Positions 7,209 through 13,521 of a stretch of 13,521 bases of DNA are shown here, piece after piece (position 1 is the first letter of the stretch; each line of letters opens with the position of its first letter). The notes below the pieces were generated by a model that worked only from the letters and a program-made list of their open reading frames with translations, was not told the DNA's origin and made no database searches. The stretch spans positions 1-13,521 of the forward strand of contig CABMIA010000004.1 of NCBI GenBank assembly GCA_902386085.1, given 5' to 3'. The translations under genes and the position numbers were made by a program. Source of the stretch: an uncultured archaeon (GTDB taxonomy: Archaea > Halobacteriota > Methanosarcinia > Methanosarcinales > Methanoperedenaceae).

Positions 7209-10200
7209 TCAGGTCTCGCTTGTTGGATCAGCCACCCTACCCATGAACAAGATCGTCCCGGTAGGCTTGTCGATAATGAAAAACAAGAACGGGTGGTCTG
7301 CACGAAATTCCGGGAAAACTTCAATTGCGGTAGCACCGACGATGACCGCTGTTGCAGCCGCGGCTTCAGTTCCGGTTTCATTCACATTTATGAAGGCTTT
7401 GTGATAGATGCCGGAGACGTATAATCCCCAGGTTGAATTGATCCCTGAAAAATCGGCGGCATCCGGATCAAATGCGTTTATCATTCCGAGCCCTTTTAGC
7501 AGGTCACTCATTTCTTTGGACTTCGTCATGCTGAACCTGGGAAGCCATACCTGCACCGGCTGGCGTACAAGCTTTGCGCGAATATCCGAGATTCCGGCGG
7601 ATGAAAGCCCTGCTTCAATTTCAGGAAGACTATGATTTTGATCCGGCAGCAGGATAAGCATCGACAGGTTATCCCCCTGATAATCCATTTCAAGAGCCTT
7701 TAATTCATTATCAGCGTAGTAAGATGCGTTCTCCGATTTTGAAAGGTGCATCATCGGAACGCTCACGTTCCTGGATTGAGAAACAAAAAAAGTAGCGTTC
7801 TGGGTGTCGCTCTTGTTAAATTGCTGCGCCCAGTTCCCGTTAAAATAGATTGCATTTACAATAACCAACCGCGTGAATGAATTAAGACCGCCGGATGGGA
7901 TTAAGTCAAGAATTTTGTTATTGGTTTTACCTGCCACCCAGTTGTTGATATTAGTTCGCTCTCCATCGGCATTATTAGCAAAATCCGCCTGCTGAGCCAA
8001 TGCATTGTAATAAGTTGAAAGAGCGCTTGAAAATTCCTGCCTGGAAGAAAAAGTTTTTTCAATCCAGATCGCGTTTGCGGTAGAAAGATTGTAACCAGTG
8101 TTATTCGCGTTAAGGCTGTTCAAAAGGCTTTGAAAACCCGCACGGTTGGCAGATGATTCGTTAGAAAGCCCCAGGACTTTACGCATCTCTTCCACAGTCT
8201 TGCCGCCAGCACCTTCCGCAGCCATTGACAAAGCGGTAGAGATCGAGAATGGTGAAAAGAAAAGATTGCCGGATTCGTTGCTCAGCACTGAATATGTTTT
8301 GAATGTGAAATCGTTGATGCTGATGGGGATGCTGGATGCATTGGTGCTCTGATACCCGCCGAAGTATGCCGTCACCACAGTAATGGCATTCTGTTTCGTT
8401 ATTATTCCGGCAAAGTAATCCATCACCGCTTGCACGGCTCCGCTTTTATGCACCCTGCCATCCTGGCTGGCATATCTTGAAATAATATTTTCACCTGGGG
8501 TAGCTTGTGGCTTGTATGCAAGCGGCAGATAGTCGATGTTGCTGGAATCAAGGATAAAAGGTGAATCGCATATTCCATTGTTATCCGCATCTGCGCAGGT
8601 CTGGCTGAAACCTGTGCCATTTGGATTAGCCCAGACATTGCCACCAAGATGAGAGCCGCAGATGATGTTAGTACCGGATGTGCGAGTGGTGTTCCAGGTG
8701 TTGTTGCCGTAAATACTAAAATTGTGGCTGTTATTGAAAAAGTTGTCATAGATGCTGTTGCTGTCGGAATACCACAGATAGATACCAAAGCCGTTGTTTG
8801 AGGCCGTATTGAAGCTCAGTGTGTTGTTGCTGGAATAATCCAGATTGATGCCGAATTCATTGTTCGAGGCATTTACATTTCGTATTATTGAACTTGTTGT
8901 ATTCCGGAAAAATATTCCTGCAGAATTCTTACTCAAATTCAAATCCATTATGGTTACATTTACACAACTGATGCAATAAAAAGTTGCAGCATTTGTGGAC
9001 GAATCATAAACAGCATTTTTTGAATTTTTTACATAATATATTGATTTTCTATCTGCCAGATTGCTAATGTCGATGCTGTTATTGAAATCCGAGTCATGAG
9101 TTCCATCTAAACCAAAATTTTTTTCGTTTACTGTCATTATATTGCCTGTAAGCGTATTGTAGCCTGAAGAGTATAGATAGATGCCGTAACCGTTGTTAGA
9201 AGCATTGTTACCGCTTAGCGTATTGTTGCTCGAAAAGTACAGATAGATACCATTGCCGTTGTTTGCAGATTTCACATTTTCTATTCTTGAGCGAGTAGTA
9301 TTCCAAAAAACCACCCCATATCCGTTTTTATTTAAATTCAGGTCTTTTACTGTTATATTTACGCAGTTTATGCAAAAGAAAATTCCAGCATTGGTAGATG
9401 AGTCATATATGGTATCTATAGCGTCTTTTATATAATATATGGGTTTTCCATCTACCAGATTACTTGTATCAATCTGGGCATCAAAATCTGAAAATGATAG
9501 CCCGTCCAGAACAAAATTATATTTATTTTCCGTCATTCTGTTATTTATTAGCGTATTGCTTTTGGAATAGTCCAGATGGATGCCGTAACGGTTGTTTGAG
9601 CCGGCATCATTTTCGTTCAACGTGTTGTTGCTTGAAAATTCTAGAAAGATGCCGTCATTGTCGTTCGAGTTAGCAATGTTACCGCTCAGCGTGTTATTGC
9701 CGGAACTGGATAGAAAGATTCCGAAATTATTGTTCGAGTTAGCAATGTTGCCGCTCAGAATGTTGTTACTGGAATGCCCCAGGAGGATGCCGTTATAGTT
9801 GTTCAGGTTAGCATTGTTACCGGTCAGCGTGTTGTTGCTGGAGGAGTACAGATTGATGCCATAATATGAGTTTGAGTTAGCAGTGTTTCCGCTAAGAATA
9901 TTGTTGCCGGAAGAGGACAGGATAATGCCGTCATGGTTGTTTGAGTTAGCAGTGTTTCCGCTCAGCGTATTGTTGCTGGAATCGGAAATAAAAATGCCGT
10001 AAATGTTGTTCGAAGCGTTGTTGCCACTCAAGGTGTTATTGCCGGATGAATCCTGAAAGATGCCGCCGTAATCGTTGTTAAAAGCATTGTTGCCGCTAAG
10101 CGTGTTGTTGCTGGAAAACCCCAGATAGATTCCGTTCCGGTTGTTCATTGATTTTACATTTTCTATTCTTGATCGAGTGGTATTCCAAAAAAACACTCCA

Positions 10201-11270
10201 TATTCGTTTTTATTTAAATTCAAGCCTTTTACTGTTACATTTACACAGTTTATGCAAAAGAGAATTCCAGCATTGGTAGAAGAGTCGTATACAGTATCTA
10301 CAGCGCCTTGCAGGTAAAAGATTGATTTTCCATCCACCAGATTACTTGTGTCAATCCGGTTATCAAAATTTGAAACTGATTGTTCAGGCAAACCAAAATT
10401 GTATTTATTTTCTGTCATTCTGTTGTTTATGAGCGTATTGTTGCCGGAGGAAGTTGACAGATAGATGCCATCCCGGTTGCTATAAGCGTTGTTCCCGATC
10501 AATGTGTTGTTGCCGGAATAGAGGAAGATTCCATAAGAGTTGTTCGAGGCGGTGTTGCCGGTCAGGTTATTGTTGTAATTGGAACCAGAGAGATCGAGTC
10601 CATAAGAGTTGTTTGAGGCAGTGTTGCCGGTCAGGGTGTTGTTGCCGGAATTATAGAGTTCGATTCCATAAGAGTTGTTTGAGGCGGTGTTGCCGCTCAG
10701 TGTATTGTTGCTGGATGAAAAAAGATAGATGCCGAAACCGTTAGAACCATAGTAATCATAATTCGAGTCAGCGTTGTTGCCGCGCAGCATGTTGTTGCTG
10801 GAAAATTCCAGAGAGATGCCAATAAAGTTGTTATAGGCATTGTTGCCGCTAAGCAGGTTGTTGTTTGAAGTGACCGTAATTCCGGCATTTGAGTAACCGC
10901 CTGCTCCAATCGCATTAAATCCATCCAATATAGTCCCGCCTGCAGAGAGCGTGATCGCACTGCTGCTTCCCACGGCATTCACAACGGGCTTCCCCCCGCC
11001 ATTATCAATTCCTCGCAGGATTAGCTGTTTGTTCACGTTCACGTTCTCATAATAAGTCCCGCTATGAACAAGGATTGTATCCCCGGCGCTCGCATTATCT
11101 ATCGCATCCTGTATTCTTATATAATTCGCGCCGTCGCTATCATCTACTGTAAGAGTCGCTGCACCTGCGCTGCCAGCAAGCAACCGAAGCGCCAGAATAA
11201 TTCCAACCCCTATTCTGAGGAAATATCTCTTACCAAAGTTGTTTGATTTCTTCATTACACTTTCATCCAC
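7209..11270 (-). CDS. Secreted NosD-type beta-helix / dockerin-like / serpin fusion protein
   Basis: 1353 residues in one open frame. A signal peptide (hydrophobic 19-32, likely cut after AGA near 37) is followed by a NosD-type right-handed beta-helix (about 38-855) with 22-23-residue rungs of the form NNTLSGNxAxNNxxGIxL. Residues 856-920 hold the NosD terminal part with the Ca-type loop DADNNGICD. Residues 927-972 are a half-dockerin-like module whose metal loop is degenerate (ASQDGRV). After a short linker (973-982) comes a whole serpin (983-1353), with NAIYFNGNW at 1139-1147, an inhibitory-type hinge ETGTEAAAAT from about 1298, and the C-terminal HPFLFFIIDKPTGTILFMG. Serpins trap proteases by insertion of the reactive loop; this one would act outside the cell. 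Many N-x-T sites suggest glycosylation. The GTG start at 11270 overlaps the upstream stop; an ATG at 11255 (five codons in) is at least as likely. Confidence 0.9.
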   Translation of the reverse strand: MDESVMKKSNNFGKRYFLRIGVGIILALRLLAGSAGAATLTVDDSDGANYIRIQDAIDNASAGDTILVHSGTYYENVNVNKQLILRGIDNGGGKPVVNAVGSSSAITLSAGGTILDGFNAIGAGGYSNAGITVTSNNNLLSGNNAYNNFIGISLEFSSNNMLRGNNADSNYDYYGSNGFGIYLFSSSNNTLSGNTASNNSYGIELYNSGNNTLTGNTASNNSYGLDLSGSNYNNNLTGNTASNNSYGIFLYSGNNTLIGNNAYSNRDGIYLSTSSGNNTLINNRMTENKYNFGLPEQSVSNFDNRIDTSNLVDGKSIFYLQGAVDTVYDSSTNAGILFCINCVNVTVKGLNLNKNEYGVFFWNTTRSRIENVKSMNNRNGIYLGFSSNNTLSGNNAFNNDYGGIFQDSSGNNTLSGNNASNNIYGIFISDSSNNTLSGNTANSNNHDGIILSSSGNNILSGNTANSNSYYGINLYSSSNNTLTGNNANLNNYNGILLGHSSNNILSGNIANSNNNFGIFLSSSGNNTLSGNIANSNDNDGIFLEFSSNNTLNENDAGSNNRYGIHLDYSKSNTLINNRMTENKYNFVLDGLSFSDFDAQIDTSNLVDGKPIYYIKDAIDTIYDSSTNAGIFFCINCVNITVKDLNLNKNGYGVVFWNTTRSRIENVKSANNGNGIYLYFSSNNTLSGNNASNNGYGIYLYSSGYNTLTGNIMTVNEKNFGLDGTHDSDFNNSIDISNLADRKSIYYVKNSKNAVYDSSTNAATFYCISCVNVTIMDLNLSKNSAGIFFRNTTSSIIRNVNASNNEFGINLDYSSNNTLSFNTASNNGFGIYLWYSDSNSIYDNFFNNSHNFSIYGNNTWNTTRTSGTNIICGSHLGGNVWANPNGTGFSQTCADADNNGICDSPFILDSSNIDYLPLAYKPQATPGENIISRYASQDGRVHKSGAVQAVMDYFAGIITKQNAITVVTAYFGGYQSTNASSIPISINDFTFKTYSVLSNESGNLFFSPFSISTALSMAAEGAGGKTVEEMRKVLGLSNESSANRAGFQSLLNSLNANNTGYNLSTANAIWIEKTFSSRQEFSSALSTYYNALAQQADFANNADGERTNINNWVAGKTNNKILDLIPSGGLNSFTRLVIVNAIYFNGNWAQQFNKSDTQNATFFVSQSRNVSVPMMHLSKSENASYYADNELKALEMDYQGDNLSMLILLPDQNHSLPEIEAGLSSAGISDIRAKLVRQPVQVWLPRFSMTKSKEMSDLLKGLGMINAFDPDAADFSGINSTWGLYVSGIYHKAFINVNETGTEAAAATAVIVGATAIEVFPEFRADHPFLFFIIDKPTGTILFMGRVADPTSET
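7212..8324 (-). other. Serpin domain of the fusion protein
   Basis: Residues 983-1353 (371) match the full length of a serpin core, from the helix A region (FTFKTYSVL, then NLFFSPFSISTALSMAAEGA) to the last strands. The hinge E-T-G-T-E-A-A-A-A-T fits the consensus of inhibitory serpins: Gly at P15, Thr at P14, small residues at P12-P9, Thr at P8. The loop then runs AVIVGATAIEVFPEF, about two residues longer to the conserved PF than in alpha-1-antitrypsin. The scissile bond therefore probably lies within GATAI. There is no basic P1, which argues against a trypsin-like target and for an elastase- or subtilisin-like one. The target is inference. Confidence 0.92.
8355..8705 (-). repeat. C-terminal module of the fusion, paralogous to 11266-11604
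   Basis: Residues 856-972 align with the last 113 residues of the upstream NosD-like protein, differing by a four-residue longer linker. They share WNTTRTSGTNII, the Ca-type loop, LDSSNIDYLPLAY and VHKSGAVQAVMDYFAGI. The DNA is also visibly similar, so duplication or gene conversion is recent or recurrent. Confidence 0.85.
8829..9161 (-). repeat. 333-nt beta-helix supermodule, copy C
   Basis: Encodes residues 704-814 of the fusion protein. It shares the plan of copies A and B: a rung, NxMTxNxxNF, a divergent Asp-rich stretch, IDxSNL, VYDSSTNA, the CISC pair at 766-769, then RNTTSS. It is the most diverged of the three. Confidence 0.8.
9228..9560 (-). repeat. 333-nt beta-helix supermodule, copy B
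   Basis: Encodes residues 571-681 with NRMTENKYNF, IDTSNLVDGK, YDSSTNAGI, the CINC pair at 633-636 and WNTTRSRIENVKS. It is very close to copy A at protein and DNA level and of identical length. Confidence 0.85.
9561..10109 (-). repeat. Array of 66-69-nt beta-helix rung repeats, second block
   Basis: Eight tandem rungs of 22-23 residues (388-570) of the form NNTLSGNTANSNxxxGIxLSSS. The DNA copies are similar enough for slippage or recombination to change the copy number. Nearly every rung opens with the N-glycosylation sequon NNT or a close variant. Confidence 0.85.
10110..10442 (-). repeat. 333-nt beta-helix supermodule, copy A
   Basis: Encodes residues 277-387 with NRMTENKYNF, IDTSNLVDGK, YDSSTNAGI, the CINC pair at 339-342 and WNTTRSRIENVKS. 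It is the first of three equal-length copies in the fusion protein. Confidence 0.85.
10443..10862 (-). repeat. Array of beta-helix rung repeats, first block
   Basis: About six rungs (residues 137-276). Three consecutive ones encode GNTASNNSYG almost identically in DNA at about 66-72-nt spacing (10540-10710). One rung carries an insertion rich in Tyr, Asp and Gly (about 168-180). Confidence 0.8.
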
Positions 11271-12390
11271 TAAAGTAAGCCATCACCACGGTGATGGCAT
11301 CCTGTCTTGTCAATATTCCTGCAAAATAATCCATTACCGCTTGCACAGCTCCGCTTTTATGCACTCTGCCATCGGATCCCGCATAACGGGAGACTACATT
11401 GTTGGATGACGTGTATGCAAGCGGAAGATAGTCGATGTTGCTGGAATCTAGCACGTAAGGTAAATCACATATTCCATCGTTATCCGCATCTGTGCAGTTC
11501 TGGCTGAAGCCTGTGCCATTCGGGTACGCCCAGAAGTTGCCACCGTAGTAAGGGCCTCCTATGATATTCGTGCCTGAGGTTCTGGTTGTGTTCCAGGTGT
11601 TGTTGCCACTCATGCCAAAATTGTCGGTATTGTTGAAGTAGTTATTATATATGGTGTTGTTGGAACCTCCGAGGATGATTCCTGCAGGGTTGTTCGATAT
11701 GACATTGCTGTTAAGGTCGTTGTTGTTGCTGGCCAGATTGAGCTCTATTCCTGCTGAGTTGTTCGATAGGATATTGCTGTTCAGGTGGTTGCCGCTGCTG
11801 GAAAACGAGATGGAGATTCCAAAGGTGTTCAAATTTGCTGCATTGTGGATAAGGTTGTTGTTGCTGGAATAGGAAAGCAAGATTCCTTCGGTGCTCAAGC
11901 TTGCGGTGTTGCCGGTCAAGTTATTGTTGTTGGAATTGCCGAGGGAGATTCCATTGAAGTAGTTCGAGCTCAGGGTGTTATTAGTTATGCTTCCGTTTTG
12001 GACATTGAAATAATAAATGCCAGAAGTGCAGTTCATAACCATCAAATTTTTGACAGTTACATTTGTGAGAGCAGTTGCTGAGTTAGAAACATAAACACCG
12101 TAAGTAAGTATTTCCTGCGGACAACCAATACACATTTGGGAATTCACCCCATCAATAGTATGTCCTGTGCCGTCAAAAACAACATTGCTTGATGTGATAT
12201 TAATGCATGTGCTGTCGGGACTGTTCATTATGCTTTGTGTAAGCACGTAAGTACCAGGCGAGGAAATCGTGGTGCAAGCGCTCATCGGCATCACTGCACC
12301 TGCGCCGCCAGCCAGCAACAGAACTGCCAGCACGGTGATTCCAGCCATTATTCCGAAGACATGCCCTTCGTTAATTTTATTCGCCACCAT
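11263..12390 (-). CDS. Secreted NosD-like beta-helix protein with dockerin-like C-terminus
   Basis: 375 residues. A signal peptide (hydrophobic about 11-29, likely cut after AGA at 32) precedes the NosD-type entry SSPGTYVLTQSI and VVFDGTGHTIDG. Parallel beta-helix rungs follow (about 90-255, N-rich, with NNNLTGNTA-like units). Then come the NosD terminal part with the Ca-type loop DADNDGICD and a half-dockerin-like module (about 331-375) whose metal loop is reduced to AGSDGRV. Its own cysteines (39, 54, 77, 80, 110 or nearby) suggest disulfides outside the cell. GGAGGT six nt before the ATG fixes the start. The stop lies inside the start region of the serpin fusion, so the two are an operon. 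Such proteins are usually surface carbohydrate-binding or structural proteins; despite the NosD name there is no link here to nitrous oxide reductase. Ligand unknown. Confidence 0.88.
   Translation of the reverse strand: MVANKINEGHVFGIMAGITVLAVLLLAGGAGAVMPMSACTTISSPGTYVLTQSIMNSPDSTCINITSSNVVFDGTGHTIDGVNSQMCIGCPQEILTYGVYVSNSATALTNVTVKNLMVMNCTSGIYYFNVQNGSITNNTLSSNYFNGISLGNSNNNNLTGNTASLSTEGILLSYSSNNNLIHNAANLNTFGISISFSSSGNHLNSNILSNNSAGIELNLASNNNDLNSNVISNNPAGIILGGSNNTIYNNYFNNTDNFGMSGNNTWNTTRTSGTNIIGGPYYGGNFWAYPNGTGFSQNCTDADNDGICDLPYVLDSSNIDYLPLAYTSSNNVVSRYAGSDGRVHKSGAVQAVMDYFAGILTRQDAITVVMAYFSG
11266..11604 (-). repeat. C-terminal module of the NosD-like protein, paralogous to 8355-8705
   Basis: Residues 263-375. 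It shares the NosD terminal part, the Ca-type loop and the dockerin-like module with the serpin fusion. Here the gene stops directly after YFSG, whereas the fusion continues from YFGG into the serpin. Confidence 0.85.
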
Positions 12391-12396
12391 TATTCT

Positions 12397-12402
12397 ACCT
12401 CC
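12397..12402 (-). promoter_or_regulatory. Shine-Dalgarno GGAGGT of the NosD-like gene
   Basis: GGAGGT sits six nt before the ATG at 12390, a strong match to the archaeal 16S tail, and decides this start. Confidence 0.8.
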
Positions 12403-12428
12403 ACAACTAATGGAAAAATACTATAATC

Positions 12429-12486
12429 TATCGAGTTTATATTTTTTATCCCATCAGTACCAATGACAAGACTCGATATATTAAAA
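12429..12486 (-). promoter_or_regulatory. Promoter region of the NosD/serpin operon with flanking inverted repeat
   Basis: The minus strand reads CCTTTTAATATATCGAG (TATA-like, 12476-12486), with an alternative AATATAAA nearer the gene. An exact 8-bp inverted repeat, ACTCGATA at 12471-12478 and TATCGAGT at 12429-12436, overlaps the TATA box and the expected transcription start region. It could be an operator; chance is not excluded. The remaining gap to the methyltransferase stop shows no convincing gene. Confidence 0.4.
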
Positions 12487-12594
12487 GGTTTTCCGTATTA
12501 AAAGAACCTTGCAGGTAAACCCTTCCCCAGCGCCACCTCTTATGCTCTGCCATCATTTTGGGAAGCGTGGGATTGAGGATGGATAGTAAGAATC

Positions 12595-13521
12595 TTATTC
12601 ACCATTTATCGTTTCAACTATTTCTCTAAAACCCTCAAGTCCGGCTTCTACATTTTCAATAATCTCATTTGCCAGTATATCCGGGTCAGGCAGGTTATCC
12701 AGATCAGCCAGGCTTTCATCTTTTACCCAGAAAATATCGAGATTTGTTTTATCCCGTGAAATTATTTCCTCATAGGTGGACTTTCTCCAGCGCCCATTCG
12801 GATTGTCCTTTGACCATGTTTCTGTTCTCTTGTGTCTGTTTTCAGGATTATAACATGTGATGAAATCTTTTAAATCCTCAAATTTCATCGTGTTCTCTTT
12901 TAGCGTGAAATGAACATTGGTACGAAAATCATAAATCCAAACCTCTTTCGTCCAGGGGTGTTTACTTGCGGGCTTATTATCAAAAAACAGGACATTTGCT
13001 TTTACACCCTGTTTATAAAAAATACCTGTAGGTAGTCTTAAAATAGTATGCAAATCCGTTGTTGCAAGCAGGTTTTTACGTACAGTTTCTCCGACACCTC
13101 CTTCAAACAGTACATTATCAGGCAGGACAACAGCAGCGCGCCCGTCTGATTTCAGGAGTGTATGAATATGCTGCAGGAAGTTTAACTGTTTGTTGGAAGT
13201 AGTTACCCAGAAATCCTGGCGATTATAAACAAGTTCTTCTTTTTCCTGTGTGCCTTCTTCATTTGTGAAAGTCATGCTGCTTTTTTTGCCAAAAGGAGGA
13301 TTGGTCAGCACATAATCATAACGGACGCCCGAATCGGATATGAGTGAATCCGTTGAGGATACATGAGATTCGCCGTCAATCTCGCCAATATTATGAAGGA
13401 ACATATTCATGAGGCACATTCTTCTTGCTCCTGCAACAATCTCATTTCCCGAAAAGGTCTTATTTTTGAGAAATTCTTTCTGCTCAGTATTTAAATTGTA
13501 ATTCCTGGGATTGCTTAAGAA
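12595..13521 (-). CDS. hsdM: Type I restriction-modification DNA methyltransferase subunit, C-terminal part (cut by window edge)
   Basis: 308 residues are visible and the frame stays open to the right edge, so the N-terminus lies outside. The piece starts within the N6-adenine methyltransferase core: GARRMCLMNMFLHNIGE, then the catalytic motif IV NPPF in YDYVLTNPPFGKKSS. It goes on through the conserved LLKSDGRAAVVLPDNVLFEGG, RLPTGIFYKQGVKANVLFFD and WIYDFRTN segments to the end typical of HsdM. HsdM with HsdS methylates adenine at a bipartite target and protects it from HsdR cleavage. No hsdS or hsdR follows, so partners would be upstream, beyond the edge, or elsewhere. No internal start is accepted; an ATG at 13419 lies inside the domain. 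Confidence 0.95.
   Translation of the reverse strand, partial: FLSNPRNYNLNTEQKEFLKNKTFSGNEIVAGARRMCLMNMFLHNIGEIDGESHVSSTDSLISDSGVRYDYVLTNPPFGKKSSMTFTNEEGTQEKEELVYNRQDFWVTTSNKQLNFLQHIHTLLKSDGRAAVVLPDNVLFEGGVGETVRKNLLATTDLHTILRLPTGIFYKQGVKANVLFFDNKPASKHPWTKEVWIYDFRTNVHFTLKENTMKFEDLKDFITCYNPENRHKRTETWSKDNPNGRWRKSTYEEIISRDKTNLDIFWVKDESLADLDNLPDPDILANEIIENVEAGLEGFREIVETINGE

Noticed and set aside
7019-7381. 120-codon minus-strand frame bridging the serpin end and the ileS start
   Set aside because: It overlaps two well-supported genes in another frame, has no ribosome site and no domain-like pattern.
10454-10744. Cysteine-rich plus-strand frame (CCRSGYCC-like repeats)
   Set aside because: It looks like a cysteine-rich repeat protein, but it is the antisense of the asparagine-rich beta-helix rungs, where repeated AAC/GGC-type codons give TGC/TGT on the other strand.
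9561-10862. Regular 66-69-bp repeats as a possible CRISPR-like array
   Set aside because: The repeats are translated in frame as beta-helix rungs, have no spacer/repeat division and are too diverged for a CRISPR array.
12448-12556. 36-codon minus-strand ORF (starts MMAEHKRWRWG) after hsdM
   Set aside because: It has no Shine-Dalgarno and runs through the likely promoter of the NosD-like gene. No family is recognised.

Overview
The window looks chromosomal and archaeal, most likely from a methanogen-related Methanosarcinales/Methanoperedens-type lineage. This is inferred from three things: an archaeal-type isoleucyl-tRNA synthetase (HLGT variant of the HIGH motif); archaeal TATA-like boxes and GGAGG-type Shine-Dalgarno sites in the gaps; and secreted NosD-type beta-helix proteins with a half-dockerin-like C-terminal module, as is common in that group. 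No rRNA or other species marker is present, so the exact taxon is not shown.

All six genes lie on the minus strand. In transcription order (right to left) they are: (1) the C-terminal 308 residues of a type I restriction-modification methyltransferase HsdM, cut by the right edge; (2) a 375-residue secreted NosD-like beta-helix protein; (3) a 1353-residue secreted protein, overlapping gene 2, that joins a long NosD-like beta-helix, the same C-terminal module as gene 2, and a complete serpin; (4) isoleucyl-tRNA synthetase, ileS; (5) a 586-residue secreted surface protein with beta-sandwich domains and an intact EF-hand/dockerin-like C-terminus; (6) the N-terminal 545 residues of a large secreted multicopper oxidase, cut by the left edge.

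Genes 2, 3 and 5 have unrelated ectodomains but share one roughly 45-residue C-terminal module. They are therefore probably handled by a common surface or protein-protein system. Genes 2 and 3 form an operon and are paralogous over their last ~115 shared residues. In gene 3 a serpin follows exactly where its paralogue stops, which suggests a stop-loss fusion that placed a protease inhibitor on a glycosylated beta-helix stalk. The beta-helix is built from 66-69-nt repeats and three 333-nt supermodules, each with one CxxC.

The gaps are short (122-333 bp) and hold promoters, one oligo-T terminator and, before the oxidase, an unusually complex leader: tandem 38-bp repeats plus a duplicated Shine-Dalgarno/ATG that creates an 8-codon leader ORF overlapping the oxidase start. 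No tRNA, rRNA, CRISPR array, insertion sequence or origin was seen. The most notable object is the beta-helix/dockerin-like/serpin fusion and its neighbourhood.
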